Of a DNA stretch of 64,000 nucleotides, positions 1 through 8,936 are shown in pieces. Source of the stretch: Chitinophagaceae bacterium UBA1930 (GTDB lineage: Bacteria; Bacteroidota; Bacteroidia; Chitinophagales; Chitinophagaceae); contig DDFK01000002.1 of assembly GCA_002337145.1 (NCBI GenBank), positions 186,001 through 250,000 of the forward strand, written 5' to 3'. The notes under the pieces are model-generated. The model was not told the DNA's origin. It searched no databases and saw only the letters and a program-made list of their open reading frames with translations. A program made the translations under genes and the position numbers. Within the stretch, counting starts at the first letter, position 1; each line of letters starts with the position of its first letter.

Positions 1-368
1 TGGAAATGGCAGTCGTTCAAGCTTTCTTCTGTTATGGGAATGAATTTGCTTTTGTCGCTGGTGGTGCCGCTGCTTTTGGCAAACCATGTTACGGGTGTGT
101 TCCATAAAAGGTTCTGCTCGCCGTTCATTAACCGCTCTATATAAGGCTTTAGGTCTTCGTAGGTGTGAATGGGTACAGCGGCCTTAAAGTCGCGTACGTT
201 GAACAGTTTGTTCATGTTGTATTTCCTGCCAATTTCTGTGTACTGGCCATGGGTTACCAGGTCCTGCAATACTTCGCGTTGGGCGGCAACCGGGTTTTGC
301 ATCCATTGCTCAATACGCCAAAAGCGTAGGCGAGCCAGTCGTGATATAGCGGGGCTAAGCAGTCTCAC
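1..368 (-). CDS. GH3-family acyl adenylase-like protein, N-terminal part (truncated by window edge)
   Basis: The minus strand carries an open frame that runs off the left edge. The readable 122 residues contain an N-terminal segment with FWRIEQWMQNP, then PIHTYEDLKPYIERLMNGE and the ATP/AMP-binding motif SSGTTSDKSKF, which matches the GH3 superfamily of adenylate-forming enzymes (motif I SSGTT/S). In Bacteroidota these are uncharacterised acyl adenylases, although the family name comes from plant auxin genes. I place the start at a GTG because the only nearby ATG is in another frame that stops at once. It lies downstream of, and on the same strand as, the LptB-like gene, with a gap of about 50 bp, so it may be co-transcribed. 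Family assignment is fairly sure; the substrate is unknown. Confidence 0.75.
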   Translation of the reverse strand, partial: MRLLSPAISRLARLRFWRIEQWMQNPVAAQREVLQDLVTHGQYTEIGRKYNMNKLFNVRDFKAAVPIHTYEDLKPYIERLMNGEQNLLWNTPVTWFAKSSGTTSDKSKFIPITEESLNDCHF

Positions 369-416
369 AGTAGGGGGAATGACAGCAAAATACGGAATGA
401 TAATGAAAAAATCATT

Positions 417-1589
417 TTAATTTGCTAACGCATTTAACTGTAGTTTGATTAATCCTATATGTGCATTTAATTTCTGCAACATACCATTTGTTTCTTCGTA
501 TTTGAAGTAATTAGCTATTGGAACTAAATCGGAATCTGTGATTGTGTCGTATGCCAAAAAGAAAGAAGATTGAGAAAAGTTTTCTTTAGAAATAGGGGGC
601 AAGGAGTTGATTAATTCTTTTAGTTCTTTTTCAGAAATAGATGTTGCCCATTTTTGCAAATAGACCTTTGTCGTATTGTATAAAGAAACATATTCATCAA
701 CCGGTAGGTCTATGAGTTTTATTGCAGTTGGTTTTATATCAACCAATGATCCCAAGTTGGCTTTAAGTATTTCATCACCATATTGTTGAAGGCTATCTAA
801 AGAGCGGACCATACTGGAAATGCTTGCATCCTTCATACCCATCTCAATAATCCAGTCCTTACGTTTCAGTTCAAAGTTTGTTCCCAGGTACAGTCTTCTT
901 ACTTGCTCGTTTTCGGCCAGTTCCTCAGCAGTGCCGTGCTGGAATATTTTTCCATCAATCAACAAATAGGCCCTGTCGCAAATGGAAAGGGTTTCGTTTA
1001 CATTATGGTCGGTAATCAGTATGCCAATGTTTTTATATTTCAGTCTGGCCACAACGCTTTGAATATCTTCTACGGCAATGGGGTCCACACCTGCAAAGGG
1101 TTCATCCAGTAAAATAAATTTGGGGTCCACGGCCAATGCACGGGCAATTTCGGTCCTTCTTCTTTCGCCGCCACTTAAGCTGTCGCCATTGTTCTTCCGC
1201 ACATGATGCAGGTTGAATTCATCCAGCAGGCTTTCCAGCTTCTGCAGGCGTTCGGCCTTGTTCAGTTTCGTCATTTCCAGCACCGCCATGATATTGTCTT
1301 CCACGCTCAGCTTCCTGAACACGCTTGCTTCCTGTGGCAGGTAGCCAATACCCATTTGGGCACGTTTGTACATGGGCAGTTTGGTGATGTTGATGTCGTT
1401 CAGGAACACGTCACCTTCATCAGGCTTTATCAATCCCACCACCATGTAGAAGGAAGTGGTTTTGCCTGCACCATTTGGGCCTAACAAACCAACGATTTCG
1501 CCTTGCTGTACACTGATGCTTACATGGTTTACCACCGTACGGCTTTTGTATGTCTTTACCAGTTCTTTGGTATGTATGGTCAGGCTCAA
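417..1589 (-). CDS. lptB: LptB-type LPS export ABC ATPase with a C-terminal extension
   Basis: Cytoplasmic ATPase expected to power LPS extraction with LptF/LptG. The first 245 residues are a canonical LptB: Walker A GPNGAGKT (about 37-44), Q-loop GYLPQEASVFRKL, signature LSGGERRR, Walker B ILLDEPFAGVDP and the switch His in ITDHNVNET, ending at the usual YLGTNFELKRK. Then follow about 145 extra residues of unknown fold, so the protein is about 390 residues where LptB is normally about 245. The extension is visibly AT-richer. An in-frame TTG at 1607 overlaps a TATTTTTG promoter box, so I prefer the TTG at 1589, just before TIHTKELVK. It is divergent from metF. The LptB part is confident; the extension's role is unknown. 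Confidence 0.88.
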   Translation of the reverse strand: MSLTIHTKELVKTYKSRTVVNHVSISVQQGEIVGLLGPNGAGKTTSFYMVVGLIKPDEGDVFLNDINITKLPMYKRAQMGIGYLPQEASVFRKLSVEDNIMAVLEMTKLNKAERLQKLESLLDEFNLHHVRKNNGDSLSGGERRRTEIARALAVDPKFILLDEPFAGVDPIAVEDIQSVVARLKYKNIGILITDHNVNETLSICDRAYLLIDGKIFQHGTAEELAENEQVRRLYLGTNFELKRKDWIIEMGMKDASISSMVRSLDSLQQYGDEILKANLGSLVDIKPTAIKLIDLPVDEYVSLYNTTKVYLQKWATSISEKELKELINSLPPISKENFSQSSFFLAYDTITDSDLVPIANYFKYEETNGMLQKLNAHIGLIKLQLNALAN

Positions 1590-1604
1590 AATAGTAAGTT
1601 TTGG

Positions 1605-1612
1605 CAAAAATA
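1605..1612 (-). promoter_or_regulatory. Bacteroidota -7 box upstream of lptB
   Basis: On the minus strand the sequence reads TATTTTTG, a perfect TAnnTTTG match, 15 bases before the proposed TTG start of the LptB-like gene. No convincing -33 TTG was seen. Confidence 0.45.
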
Positions 1613-1706
1613 GCGGATATGGTTTTGATGCCGGCTATCTGCTTTCATCTTAACACATGTTTTTGCAATGCATTGCTGATGTATATTGCACCAATTTTTA
1701 AAAGCA

Positions 1707-2660
1707 ATGCAAGTAACAGAACATATAGCACAGGCTAAGGATACCCTGATTTCGTTTGAGATTTTACCGCCGCTGAAAGGCAAGAGCATCAATTCTATTT
1801 ATGACCACCTTGACCCTTTGATGGAGTTTAAACCAAGCTGGGTAAACGTTACCTATCATAGAAGTGAGAGCATGTTTAAGAAAAAGGTGGATGGCACTTT
1901 TGAAAAGGTAGAGGTACGTAAACGCCCGGGAACCGTGGGTATTTGTGCAGCTATCATGAACCATTACCAGGTAGATACCGTTCCGCATTTTATATGTGGC
2001 GGCTTTACCAAACGCGAAAGCGAGGACGCCCTGATTGACTTGAACTTTTTGGGAATAGACAATGTATTGGTTTTGCGTGGCGATGCCGAAAAGAACGAGG
2101 CGAGTTTTGTACCCCATAAAGACGGCCATGCTTATGCCATTGACTTGCAGAAACAGGTAGTGAACCTGAACCATGGCATTTACCTGGATGAGGACATACA
2201 GAATGGTGGCAAGACAAATTTTTGCATTGGTACGGCAGGCTACCCCGAAAAGCATTTTGAGGCTCCCAATCTTGAGATTGATTTGCAGCGTTTAAAGGAC
2301 AAGGTAGATGCAGGTGCCGACTATATAATGACGCAGATGTTTTTTGATAACCAGAAGTACTTTGATTATGTAAAAGCATGCAGGGATATGGGTATTAAAG
2401 TGCCTATTATTCCGGGACTGAAACCTATTACCAATAAAAAGCAGTTAAGCGTTTTGCCGAGAATATTCCATGTGGATATCCCTACTGAGCTGTCCAATGC
2501 CATTATGAAGTGCAAGACAGATGCGGATGTGGAGCAAGTGGGTACGGATTGGCTGTTGCAACAAAGCCGTGAACTGAAAGCAGCAGGCGTGCCTGTATTG
2601 CATTACTATACTTTAGGCAAACCCAAAATTATTTACAATGTTGTAAAGCAACTTGCATAG
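1707..2660 (+). CDS. metF: Methylenetetrahydrofolate reductase
   Basis: Flavoprotein that reduces 5,10-methylene-THF to 5-methyl-THF for methionine synthesis in the cytosol. The sequence shows ISFEILPPLKG near the N-terminus (the SFE..PP motif), WVNVTYHRSE, the NVLVLRGD strand-loop, FCIGTAGYPEKH, GADYIMTQMFFD and PIIPGLKPITN, all typical of MetF along its roughly 300-residue TIM barrel. The length of about 317 residues is normal. An upstream in-frame TTG at 1686 exists, but the ATG at 1707 (MQVTEHIAQAKDT) matches the usual N-terminus. It is monocistronic, divergent from the LptB gene and followed by a strong hairpin. Confidence 0.96.
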   Translation: MQVTEHIAQAKDTLISFEILPPLKGKSINSIYDHLDPLMEFKPSWVNVTYHRSESMFKKKVDGTFEKVEVRKRPGTVGICAAIMNHYQVDTVPHFICGGFTKRESEDALIDLNFLGIDNVLVLRGDAEKNEASFVPHKDGHAYAIDLQKQVVNLNHGIYLDEDIQNGGKTNFCIGTAGYPEKHFEAPNLEIDLQRLKDKVDAGADYIMTQMFFDNQKYFDYVKACRDMGIKVPIIPGLKPITNKKQLSVLPRIFHVDIPTELSNAIMKCKTDADVEQVGTDWLLQQSRELKAAGVPVLHYYTLGKPKIIYNVVKQLA

Positions 2661-2678
2661 TTGCAGGTTGGTACTAAC

Positions 2679-2712
2679 AAAAAAGCTGTATTGAAAACAA
2701 TACAGCTTTTTT
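2679..2712. terminator. Bidirectional terminator between metF and the DUF6089 gene
   Basis: A 13-15 bp perfect stem (AAAAGCTGTATTG and its complement) with an AAAA loop, flanked by A-runs on the left and T-runs on the right, sits between convergent genes and can serve both strands. Confidence 0.85.
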
Positions 2713-2733
2713 ATTGCAGGTAATATTGTAGGT

Positions 2734-3714
2734 TTAGAAACGTGCCCTTGGGCAGCTCATATCACTGTCCCTTCCGCCGAAACGTACGCCCAGCTTAAAG
2801 AAAACAGACAGGTAGTAATCTTTGTTGGTAGCATCGCCCCTTGCTTTGCCGATGAAATCGGTAACAGGCCTGTTTACGATTTCGCCCCTTTTGTACATCA
2901 GTTGCTGTGCAATAGGTACCTGGTCTTTGGGAAGGTATTTTGCAAAAAGTGACGGGTCGATATAAGTGGTGCTTACATTGTCTACATAATCGGTAAACGT
3001 GTAGCGTTGCATTACTTCGGCGCCCACATATACATTATCGTTTAAAAAGTATTTGAAGCCCAACCCAAAAGGTATGCACACTGCATAATTAGAGTATTCT
3101 TTCCTGTCAGGGTATTCTGCCATGCCTTGGCCTTCCAGACGCAAAGGTTTCAGGTCAACCCAGGTTTTCTTTCCTGTAGGGTCTTTATACTGGGCTTGCG
3201 GGTTAAAGTAGAAAGCACCGATACCGGCAAAAAAGTAGGGCCTGAAATTGGCGTTGAAAAAACTCTCTTTGCGGGTGATGAATGCAAGCGGGTATATTTC
3301 AAATGAAAGCAGTCCTTCCCTGATGGGCGAACGGAAACCGAGGTTGCGTTTCTTCCTGTCAAGTTCCTCTGTGTTTTGAGACTTGATCAAGCTATCGTAA
3401 CCCTGTACGCTACCTATGTTAAACGAGGCACGGATACCAAGCCATTGGTTGGGGTAGTAGGTTAGGTTAGCACCATAAAAAAGGGTGGTAGACTTCATGT
3501 TGATGTCTTTAAGGAACAAAGTGCCTTTGCCTTTGTTGCCACCAACATCGCCTAAAAAGTTACTGGGACCAATGTTTATATCGGCTTCCCATTGCCTATC
3601 GCTACGGTAATTGTTATTGTAAAATAATTGGGCATTTGCCGTTAGGCCAGTACAGCCCAGTAGCATAAGCAGGATGGTAAAATGCCTTACAGCATTACGG
3701 GGATTGGATTTCAT
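2734..3714 (-). CDS. DUF6089-type outer-membrane beta-barrel protein
   Basis: A secreted, probably outer-membrane protein of 326 residues. It has an N-terminal signal peptide ending near NAQLFYNNN and then repeated alternating hydrophobic and aromatic strands (GLRASFNIG, FEIYPLAF, PYFFAGIGAFYFNP, CIPFGLGFKYFLNDNVYVGAE), finishing with the aromatic VRFGGRDSD tail. Conserved pieces such as IGPSNFLGDVGGNKGKG, RYTFTDYVDNVSTTY and the NPxAQYKD-like stretch match what I know of DUF6089, a Bacteroidota family of unknown function often found near envelope assembly genes. The adjacent SurA-like chaperone would suit barrel folding. The specific function is not inferable. Confidence 0.75.
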   Translation of the reverse strand: MKSNPRNAVRHFTILLMLLGCTGLTANAQLFYNNNYRSDRQWEADINIGPSNFLGDVGGNKGKGTLFLKDINMKSTTLFYGANLTYYPNQWLGIRASFNIGSVQGYDSLIKSQNTEELDRKKRNLGFRSPIREGLLSFEIYPLAFITRKESFFNANFRPYFFAGIGAFYFNPQAQYKDPTGKKTWVDLKPLRLEGQGMAEYPDRKEYSNYAVCIPFGLGFKYFLNDNVYVGAEVMQRYTFTDYVDNVSTTYIDPSLFAKYLPKDQVPIAQQLMYKRGEIVNRPVTDFIGKARGDATNKDYYLSVFFKLGVRFGGRDSDMSCPRARF

Positions 3715-3787
3715 AGAATTTTGATATTGGATATTTGGATACTACAAGCCGGTTTTCACTGGATTGTAGGCATCTATAACGATGCAA

Positions 3788-3820
3788 AAAGCCCCTCTAT
3801 TATAGAAGGGCTTAATTTTT
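3788..3820 (-). terminator. Terminator after the SurA-like gene
   Basis: On the minus strand a stem of about 11 bp with one mismatch (AAGCCCTTCTA / TAGAGGGGCTT) and a TAA-type loop is followed by T residues. It ends the transcript of the minus-strand chaperone gene. Confidence 0.7.
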
Positions 3821-3863
3821 TCCTAAAAAAACCATTTTATGGTAGAACTACGTAAGGGGCTCG

Positions 3864-5792
3864 TTATTTTACTGTGGCCCAAACGGCATCATTTATTTTA
3901 ACCGGGTACTTGTTCTTTAATTCGGCAATCCATTTTTCTTCCAGCACCTGTTGATAATCGTTTATAACCATGCCACGGGCATCTTCAAAGCTCCTTTGCT
4001 GCGGTTTGCTGTGCACGGCGGTTATGTATATAAAAGTGTACGATTCGTCGTTGGTGTTTTTCTCAGGAGCAGAAATAAAGCCTATTGCATCTTCTGTTTT
4101 TTGTTTTATAGGCAGTTGGTTCTGTTCGTAACGGCTGCTGTCTGCCACTACCGATGTGCCATAATTACCAACAATTGTTCTCCAATCTGTTACATTGCTT
4201 TTCAATTTTGCAGCCACTTCATTGGCCAGTTCTTTTGTGGAGCAGGTAACAATGAGGGCACTTACACCTGGTGCCCAGATATACTTTGCGGCATTTTTTG
4301 TATAGTGGTTTATTAAGCCAGCAGAGTCTTCGCCAGCCTTGCTCCATACATGTTTGTCCATGGCACTGAATAACAGGTTGGCTTCATCAAACTCTTTGCT
4401 TTGTTGCTGCAGGCCTTCGTTATAGTCTTCCAAATGGTCATGGTAGTATTCGCCTGCAACAACCCGTTGGTATTCTTTGTAAATATCCATAAAGCCTTTG
4501 TTGCTTAATGGGGTGCCGGACTGTTTAACGGCCCTTGCATATTTTGACCAGTCATCGGCCGTAACTTTTTGTTTGGCAAAAGAAAAGAGCACTGTTTGCG
4601 GTGTCACTTTTTTAAATGCGGCAACAGAGTGGCCATTTACGGCACTGTCTGAGTAAACCAAAAATTCCTTTTCATCAAAAGCTTCTGGTTTGAACTTGCA
4701 AAGCTTCATCCATTTTTGTATCAACGATTTCTTGGCAACAACAATCCTGTCGTCCCTTTCCACTTGCTGCTTGATTAATGAAGTGGCTACAGGGTCATTG
4801 AAATCTTTGCTTACAGGTGTAATTTCTATCAGCTTAATGATATGCCAGCCATAGTTGGTCAAAAAGGGCTTGCTGATTTCATTTACATGTTTTAATTCAT
4901 AAGCTTTTTCTTCAAAGTCGCTACTGAATTGGCCTACCGAAATTTCGGGCAATATGCCTTTATTGTACAGCGAGGCCCTGTCTGTACTGTATTCTGCAAC
5001 CAGTTTTTCAAAATCATAACCACGCATTGCTTTCCTGTAAACAGAATCTGCCTGTACGGCAAATGCTTTTTTGCCGTCTTCTGTTGTGCCTGCCGGAATG
5101 GTAATGAGTATCTGTGCCACTTTTCTTTTGCCTGCTGCTGGCCTTTCTGATATATTTTTGAAAATATGGTAGCCAATGCCGCTTTTGTATGGAGCAGAAA
5201 ACTCGCCACTTTTTAATTTATAGATTTCGTTTTCAAATTCGTAAGGCAGGGTAAATACGGTAACATAGCCCAAATCGCCCTTGGTTTGTTTGGTGCCTTC
5301 GTCATTGGAAAATGCCATTACTGTTTGGCCAAAATCCTTGCCTGCTTTCAATTGGGCGTATGCCTGCTGTATCTGTTTAAAAGCGGCTGCGGTATCGGTT
5401 CCGGGCTTTACTTCAATAAATACCTGTGCCACATGGATGTCTTTCTGGCTACGGCTAAAAGCCTCGTTCACCAATTCCTTTACATTGGCTTCTTCGTTAA
5501 TGATATTATCGGCCACCTGTTTTTTAAAATTGGCACTTTCATATCTGAATGATGGCTGCTCATTCAGTTTCTCATCAAATGCAGCCTGCACTTTTAACTT
5601 GTAATTAATGTACAGGTTCAGGTATTCCTTAAGCCCGTCCTTTCTGCTGCCACTGGGGTTGGGGTTTTTATTGTAGGCCTTTAAGAATTCTTCTTTGCCC
5701 ACTTGTTTCTTACCGTATGTAAACAAGGTTTGGCTGTACAGCATTTGAGAAACGCCTGCACATAAAGCAAGCATCATCCATTTCTTACTCAT
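3864..5792 (-). CDS. SurA-like peptidyl-prolyl isomerase with two parvulin domains
   Basis: A periplasmic chaperone/foldase of 642 residues. The signal peptide spans about residues 1-20 (MLALCAGVSQMLYSQ). A SurA_N-like helical segment follows, then one parvulin domain at about 119-218 (IHVAQVFIEV... KGDLGYVT... GIGYHIFKNI) and a second at about 222-330 (KRKVAQILITI... GWHIIKLIEI). The remaining 300 residues are a C-terminal region without a recognised domain. The family acts on outer-membrane beta-barrel proteins. It is just downstream (11 bp) of the thioredoxin-like gene and likely in one operon with it. Length and layout match Bacteroidota peptidylprolyl isomerases, which are longer than E. 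coli SurA. Confidence 0.88.
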   Translation of the reverse strand: MSKKWMMLALCAGVSQMLYSQTLFTYGKKQVGKEEFLKAYNKNPNPSGSRKDGLKEYLNLYINYKLKVQAAFDEKLNEQPSFRYESANFKKQVADNIINEEANVKELVNEAFSRSQKDIHVAQVFIEVKPGTDTAAAFKQIQQAYAQLKAGKDFGQTVMAFSNDEGTKQTKGDLGYVTVFTLPYEFENEIYKLKSGEFSAPYKSGIGYHIFKNISERPAAGKRKVAQILITIPAGTTEDGKKAFAVQADSVYRKAMRGYDFEKLVAEYSTDRASLYNKGILPEISVGQFSSDFEEKAYELKHVNEISKPFLTNYGWHIIKLIEITPVSKDFNDPVATSLIKQQVERDDRIVVAKKSLIQKWMKLCKFKPEAFDEKEFLVYSDSAVNGHSVAAFKKVTPQTVLFSFAKQKVTADDWSKYARAVKQSGTPLSNKGFMDIYKEYQRVVAGEYYHDHLEDYNEGLQQQSKEFDEANLLFSAMDKHVWSKAGEDSAGLINHYTKNAAKYIWAPGVSALIVTCSTKELANEVAAKLKSNVTDWRTIVGNYGTSVVADSSRYEQNQLPIKQKTEDAIGFISAPEKNTNDESYTFIYITAVHSKPQQRSFEDARGMVINDYQQVLEEKWIAELKNKYPVKINDAVWATVK

Positions 5793-5803
5793 AAACTAAT
5801 TGG

Positions 5804-7321
5804 TTACTTTTTTTTAAGTTTTGCGGCTATCACGTCGTCAAACTGTTCTATGCTTAATTGTTTGGCAATAATGCGTTTGTTCTCGTCCAGCAAATATAGG
5901 GTAGGGGTCAACCTGGCATCGTATAATTGCCTGAAACCGGGCAGGTTGTTTTTCTGCTCCGCTTCCAATGCCTCTTTGGTCTGGTACACATTGGTCCAGT
6001 CAAACAGTTTTTTCTCTGTGATGAATTTTTTCCAGTCAGGCACATTGTCGTTGTACACATAAACCGAATATACTTTTAAGCCAAGTGCTTTCCATTTGGC
6101 ATTGTACATCGAGTCTATGCGGGGTATCTGCTCTTTGCAATGGCCACAATGCGGGTCCCAGAAAACAACAAGTGTGAACTTTCCTTGCACATTGTACATG
6201 GGTTTCACCACACCAAATGTATCTGTAAGGTTCAGTTGCGGGGCAGGCTCGCCCAACTGATTGGCCATTAAGCTATAGGCCCTGTCAAAAATCATTTTAC
6301 GCGATGCAGCATTTAAAAACATGGTATCGCCTTTTGAATAGAAATCGTTGAAGAGGTACAGGAATACTTTGTCCTGCCCCATGTATTCCGGGTTCACGTA
6401 TTTGTTGGTGAACTTGGTAAGCAGGTAAGGATAGATTTCTTTGCCGGTGCGTGCCGAAAGCAGCATGAACTTTACTTCGTTTATGATGGAGTCGGGCTCG
6501 GGCGAAACATAGTATTTAAAATATTCATCAATCTTGGGTTCAAAGAACGGGGTACGCAAAAGACGGTCATCATAAAAATTGACATCGTTCCAGAAATTAT
6601 TTTTTACAAAATGGTAAGGATAGGTGGAGTCTGGCTTTCCGTTTACAACAGGTACCGGTGGTGCCTCGGGCCTACGCATGACATTTAGAAGCATGGCCAG
6701 GAGTGAGTTGGGGTTCTGCTCAATCAGGTTGTCCTGGTATCTACGCATTTCTTTATCCAACTTTACCATCTCGCTTCTTATGGATGCTGAATCTGCTGAA
6801 TTTTTTGCTGTTCCCAATTTTGTCTTCAGGTCATAATTGGCCTTGCCTTTAATGGCACTGAATTTACTGTATGCCTTAAACAGGGCATTGTCGGGCGAGC
6901 CAGTAATAATGGGGTTTTCTTTGTTTGCAGAATCGGCCACAATGCTGAAATGCTGGTTGTCATCCATCAGCAGTTCAAACTGTATGGTCAGTTGTGGCGA
7001 TACAATAAAGTAGATGCCGCCAGTAAGCTTGGTAGGTGCCTTGAAAACGCCATGGCTATTGGCATCCAATGTGGTGGAGTCGGCAAATGTTTTCACCTTG
7101 CCATAATAGCAGCCCAGGTAAACTTTGCAATTTTTGTAAGGGGTCAGTGTAATGGATATGTCCCTTCCCGCATCTTCTGCCGTGCCTGTTTGGGCTGCCG
7201 GTTTTGCAACTGGCTGTACAGGTTTGCTGGCTGGCTTTTTGGTATTGGATTGGCTAAATGAACAAGTGACAAAAAATGTGGCGATTGCGGTAAGTAACAG
7301 TTTGCTCATACTCTCTTTCAT
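5804..7321 (-). CDS. TlpA-like thiol-disulfide protein with DUF4369/DUF5106-type N-terminal regions
   Basis: A secreted 505-residue protein: signal peptide (LLLTAIATFFVTCSFSQ), a Lys/Pro/Ala-rich linker, a DUF4369-like beta region (about 55-135), a helical DUF5106-like region (about 145-350) and a C-terminal thioredoxin fold. The redox motif is C392-G-H-C395 in FWDPHCGHCKEQIP, and a cis-Pro segment LTPTLYLLDE follows. It should act in the periplasm in disulfide exchange or reduction. MSKLLL at residue 5 is an alternative start. It is first in a likely two-gene operon with the SurA-like chaperone, which suggests a joint role in envelope protein folding. Confidence 0.85.
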   Translation of the reverse strand: MKESMSKLLLTAIATFFVTCSFSQSNTKKPASKPVQPVAKPAAQTGTAEDAGRDISITLTPYKNCKVYLGCYYGKVKTFADSTTLDANSHGVFKAPTKLTGGIYFIVSPQLTIQFELLMDDNQHFSIVADSANKENPIITGSPDNALFKAYSKFSAIKGKANYDLKTKLGTAKNSADSASIRSEMVKLDKEMRRYQDNLIEQNPNSLLAMLLNVMRRPEAPPVPVVNGKPDSTYPYHFVKNNFWNDVNFYDDRLLRTPFFEPKIDEYFKYYVSPEPDSIINEVKFMLLSARTGKEIYPYLLTKFTNKYVNPEYMGQDKVFLYLFNDFYSKGDTMFLNAASRKMIFDRAYSLMANQLGEPAPQLNLTDTFGVVKPMYNVQGKFTLVVFWDPHCGHCKEQIPRIDSMYNAKWKALGLKVYSVYVYNDNVPDWKKFITEKKLFDWTNVYQTKEALEAEQKNNLPGFRQLYDARLTPTLYLLDENKRIIAKQLSIEQFDDVIAAKLKKK

Positions 7322-7482
7322 AACTTTAAGACCGTAAATTTAGGCAAATGAACAATGATGCTTGTTAATCATTTGCAAAGGGGCCGGGTTATTTTAACCG
7401 ATTTTGGCAGTAAGGGCATGTTTCGAATAATAAAATAATGCTTTTCCTGTTTTTTCCTTTCTGTACACATCTCAATCATAAC

Positions 7483-7490
7483 TAACTTTG
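7483..7490 (+). promoter_or_regulatory. -7 box TAACTTTG before rlmD
   Basis: A perfect TAnnTTTG box ends 4 bases before the GTG start of the methyltransferase gene, implying a leaderless or nearly leaderless transcript. No clear -33 TTG was found at the expected distance. Confidence 0.5.
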
Positions 7491-7494
7491 CCAC

Positions 7495-8919
7495 GTGAGC
7501 AAAAGAAAGCAAACCGTTATTTTACAGGATATTTTAGTGCAGGATTACGCTGCCGAAGGCAAGTCGCTAGCCAGGCTGGATGGAAAAGTTGTTTTTATAG
7601 AAAACGCTGTGCCTGGCGATGTGGTGGATGTTCAGTTGGGCAAGAGCAAGAAGGACTGGGCCGAGGGCTGGCCCGTAAGATTCAAAAAATATTCCGACCA
7701 AAGGGTTGAACCTTTTTGCCAGCATTTTGGCGTATGTGGCGGTTGCCAATGGCAGATGTTGCCTTACCCGCAACAACTGGTTTACAAACAGAAGCAGGTT
7801 GCGGATAATCTTAGCCGCATCGGAAAAGTGGCCTTGCCAGATATGTTGCCAATAGTTGGTGCAGCGGAAACCAGGCTTTATCGCAACAAAGTGGAGTACA
7901 CGTTTTCGAGCAAGCGTTTTATACCTACAGAAGAATTCAGGCGGTTGAAATCCGCTGGACTGCCTGTTATACAGGAAGGTGGTTTTGTAGGTTTCCACGC
8001 AAAGGGCATGTTTGATAAGATTGTGGAAATTGACACCTGCCATTTGCAGGGAGAACCCACCAACCTTATACGAAAGGCCATTGCCAATTTTTGCCTGCAA
8101 CATGGCTACCCGTTTTATGATGCCAGAACACATCAGGGCTGGCTACGCAATATGATGGTAAGGATTGCCACTACTGGCGAGTGGATGGTGAACATAATGC
8201 TGGCATACGAGAATGAACAGATGCGTAAGGCTTTGCTGGATGAAGTGTTGAAGCAGTTTCCGCAAATAACCTCGCTGTTGTACACCATTAATACCAAAGT
8301 GAATGACAGTATTTATGACCTGCAGCCGATTGCTTACCACGGCAAGGGTTTTATTATTGAAAAGCTGGAAGATTTCCAATTTAAGATAAGTCCCAAATCC
8401 TTCTTTCAGACGAATACCAAACAGGCGGAAAAACTGTATGGTATTACCCGTGACTTTGCAGAATTGGATGGTACGCAGAACGTGTACGACCTGTATTGCG
8501 GCACTGGAAGCATCGGCATTTTTGTAAGCAAGCAGGCCCAAAAAATCACGGGAGTAGAAGCGGTACCCGAAGCCATTGAAGATGCCAAAATCAATGCAGC
8601 CCTGAACAATATTGAGCATGCCTCTTTTTTTGCTGGCGATGTGATTGATATATGCAACGACGGGTTCTTTGCCCAGCATGGTAAACCGGATGTGGTGATT
8701 ACCGATCCGCCTCGTGCAGGCATGCATGAAAAATTGGTTAAGAAATTAATGGAAATTGCTGCACCAACAGTGGTGTATGTAAGTTGCAACCCGGCAACAC
8801 AGGCTAGGGACCTGGCCCTGTTGGATGAAAGATATTCGGTAGAGAAGATACAGCCGGTTGACATGTTTCCGCATACACACCATATAGAAAATGTGGTGCA
8901 GTTGAAATTGAAGAATTAG
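7495..8919 (+). CDS. rlmD: 23S rRNA (uracil-5-)-methyltransferase, RlmD/TrmA family
   Basis: An SAM-dependent RNA m5U methyltransferase of 474 residues. A TRAM domain occupies about residues 10-65. The iron-sulfur cysteines are C75, C81 and C84 (CQHFGVCGGCQW), with a fourth at C182. The SAM motif DLYCGTGSIGIF starts near 332, DPPR is at 404-407 and the catalytic nucleophile is C431 in SCNPAT. These are all the family's hallmarks; RlmD and RlmC/TrmA cannot be told apart with certainty by reading. The start is a GTG directly behind a -7 box. It heads a plus-strand run with two rhomboids and two EEP proteins. Confidence 0.92.
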   Translation: MSKRKQTVILQDILVQDYAAEGKSLARLDGKVVFIENAVPGDVVDVQLGKSKKDWAEGWPVRFKKYSDQRVEPFCQHFGVCGGCQWQMLPYPQQLVYKQKQVADNLSRIGKVALPDMLPIVGAAETRLYRNKVEYTFSSKRFIPTEEFRRLKSAGLPVIQEGGFVGFHAKGMFDKIVEIDTCHLQGEPTNLIRKAIANFCLQHGYPFYDARTHQGWLRNMMVRIATTGEWMVNIMLAYENEQMRKALLDEVLKQFPQITSLLYTINTKVNDSIYDLQPIAYHGKGFIIEKLEDFQFKISPKSFFQTNTKQAEKLYGITRDFAELDGTQNVYDLYCGTGSIGIFVSKQAQKITGVEAVPEAIEDAKINAALNNIEHASFFAGDVIDICNDGFFAQHGKPDVVITDPPRAGMHEKLVKKLMEIAAPTVVYVSCNPATQARDLALLDERYSVEKIQPVDMFPHTHHIENVVQLKLKN

Positions 8920-8936
8920 TGTAAAGAAATAATACC

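Noticed and set aside
1764..2379. Long minus-strand open frames opposite metF
   Set aside because: They lie fully inside metF, have biased composition and no family features; metF explains the codon pattern.
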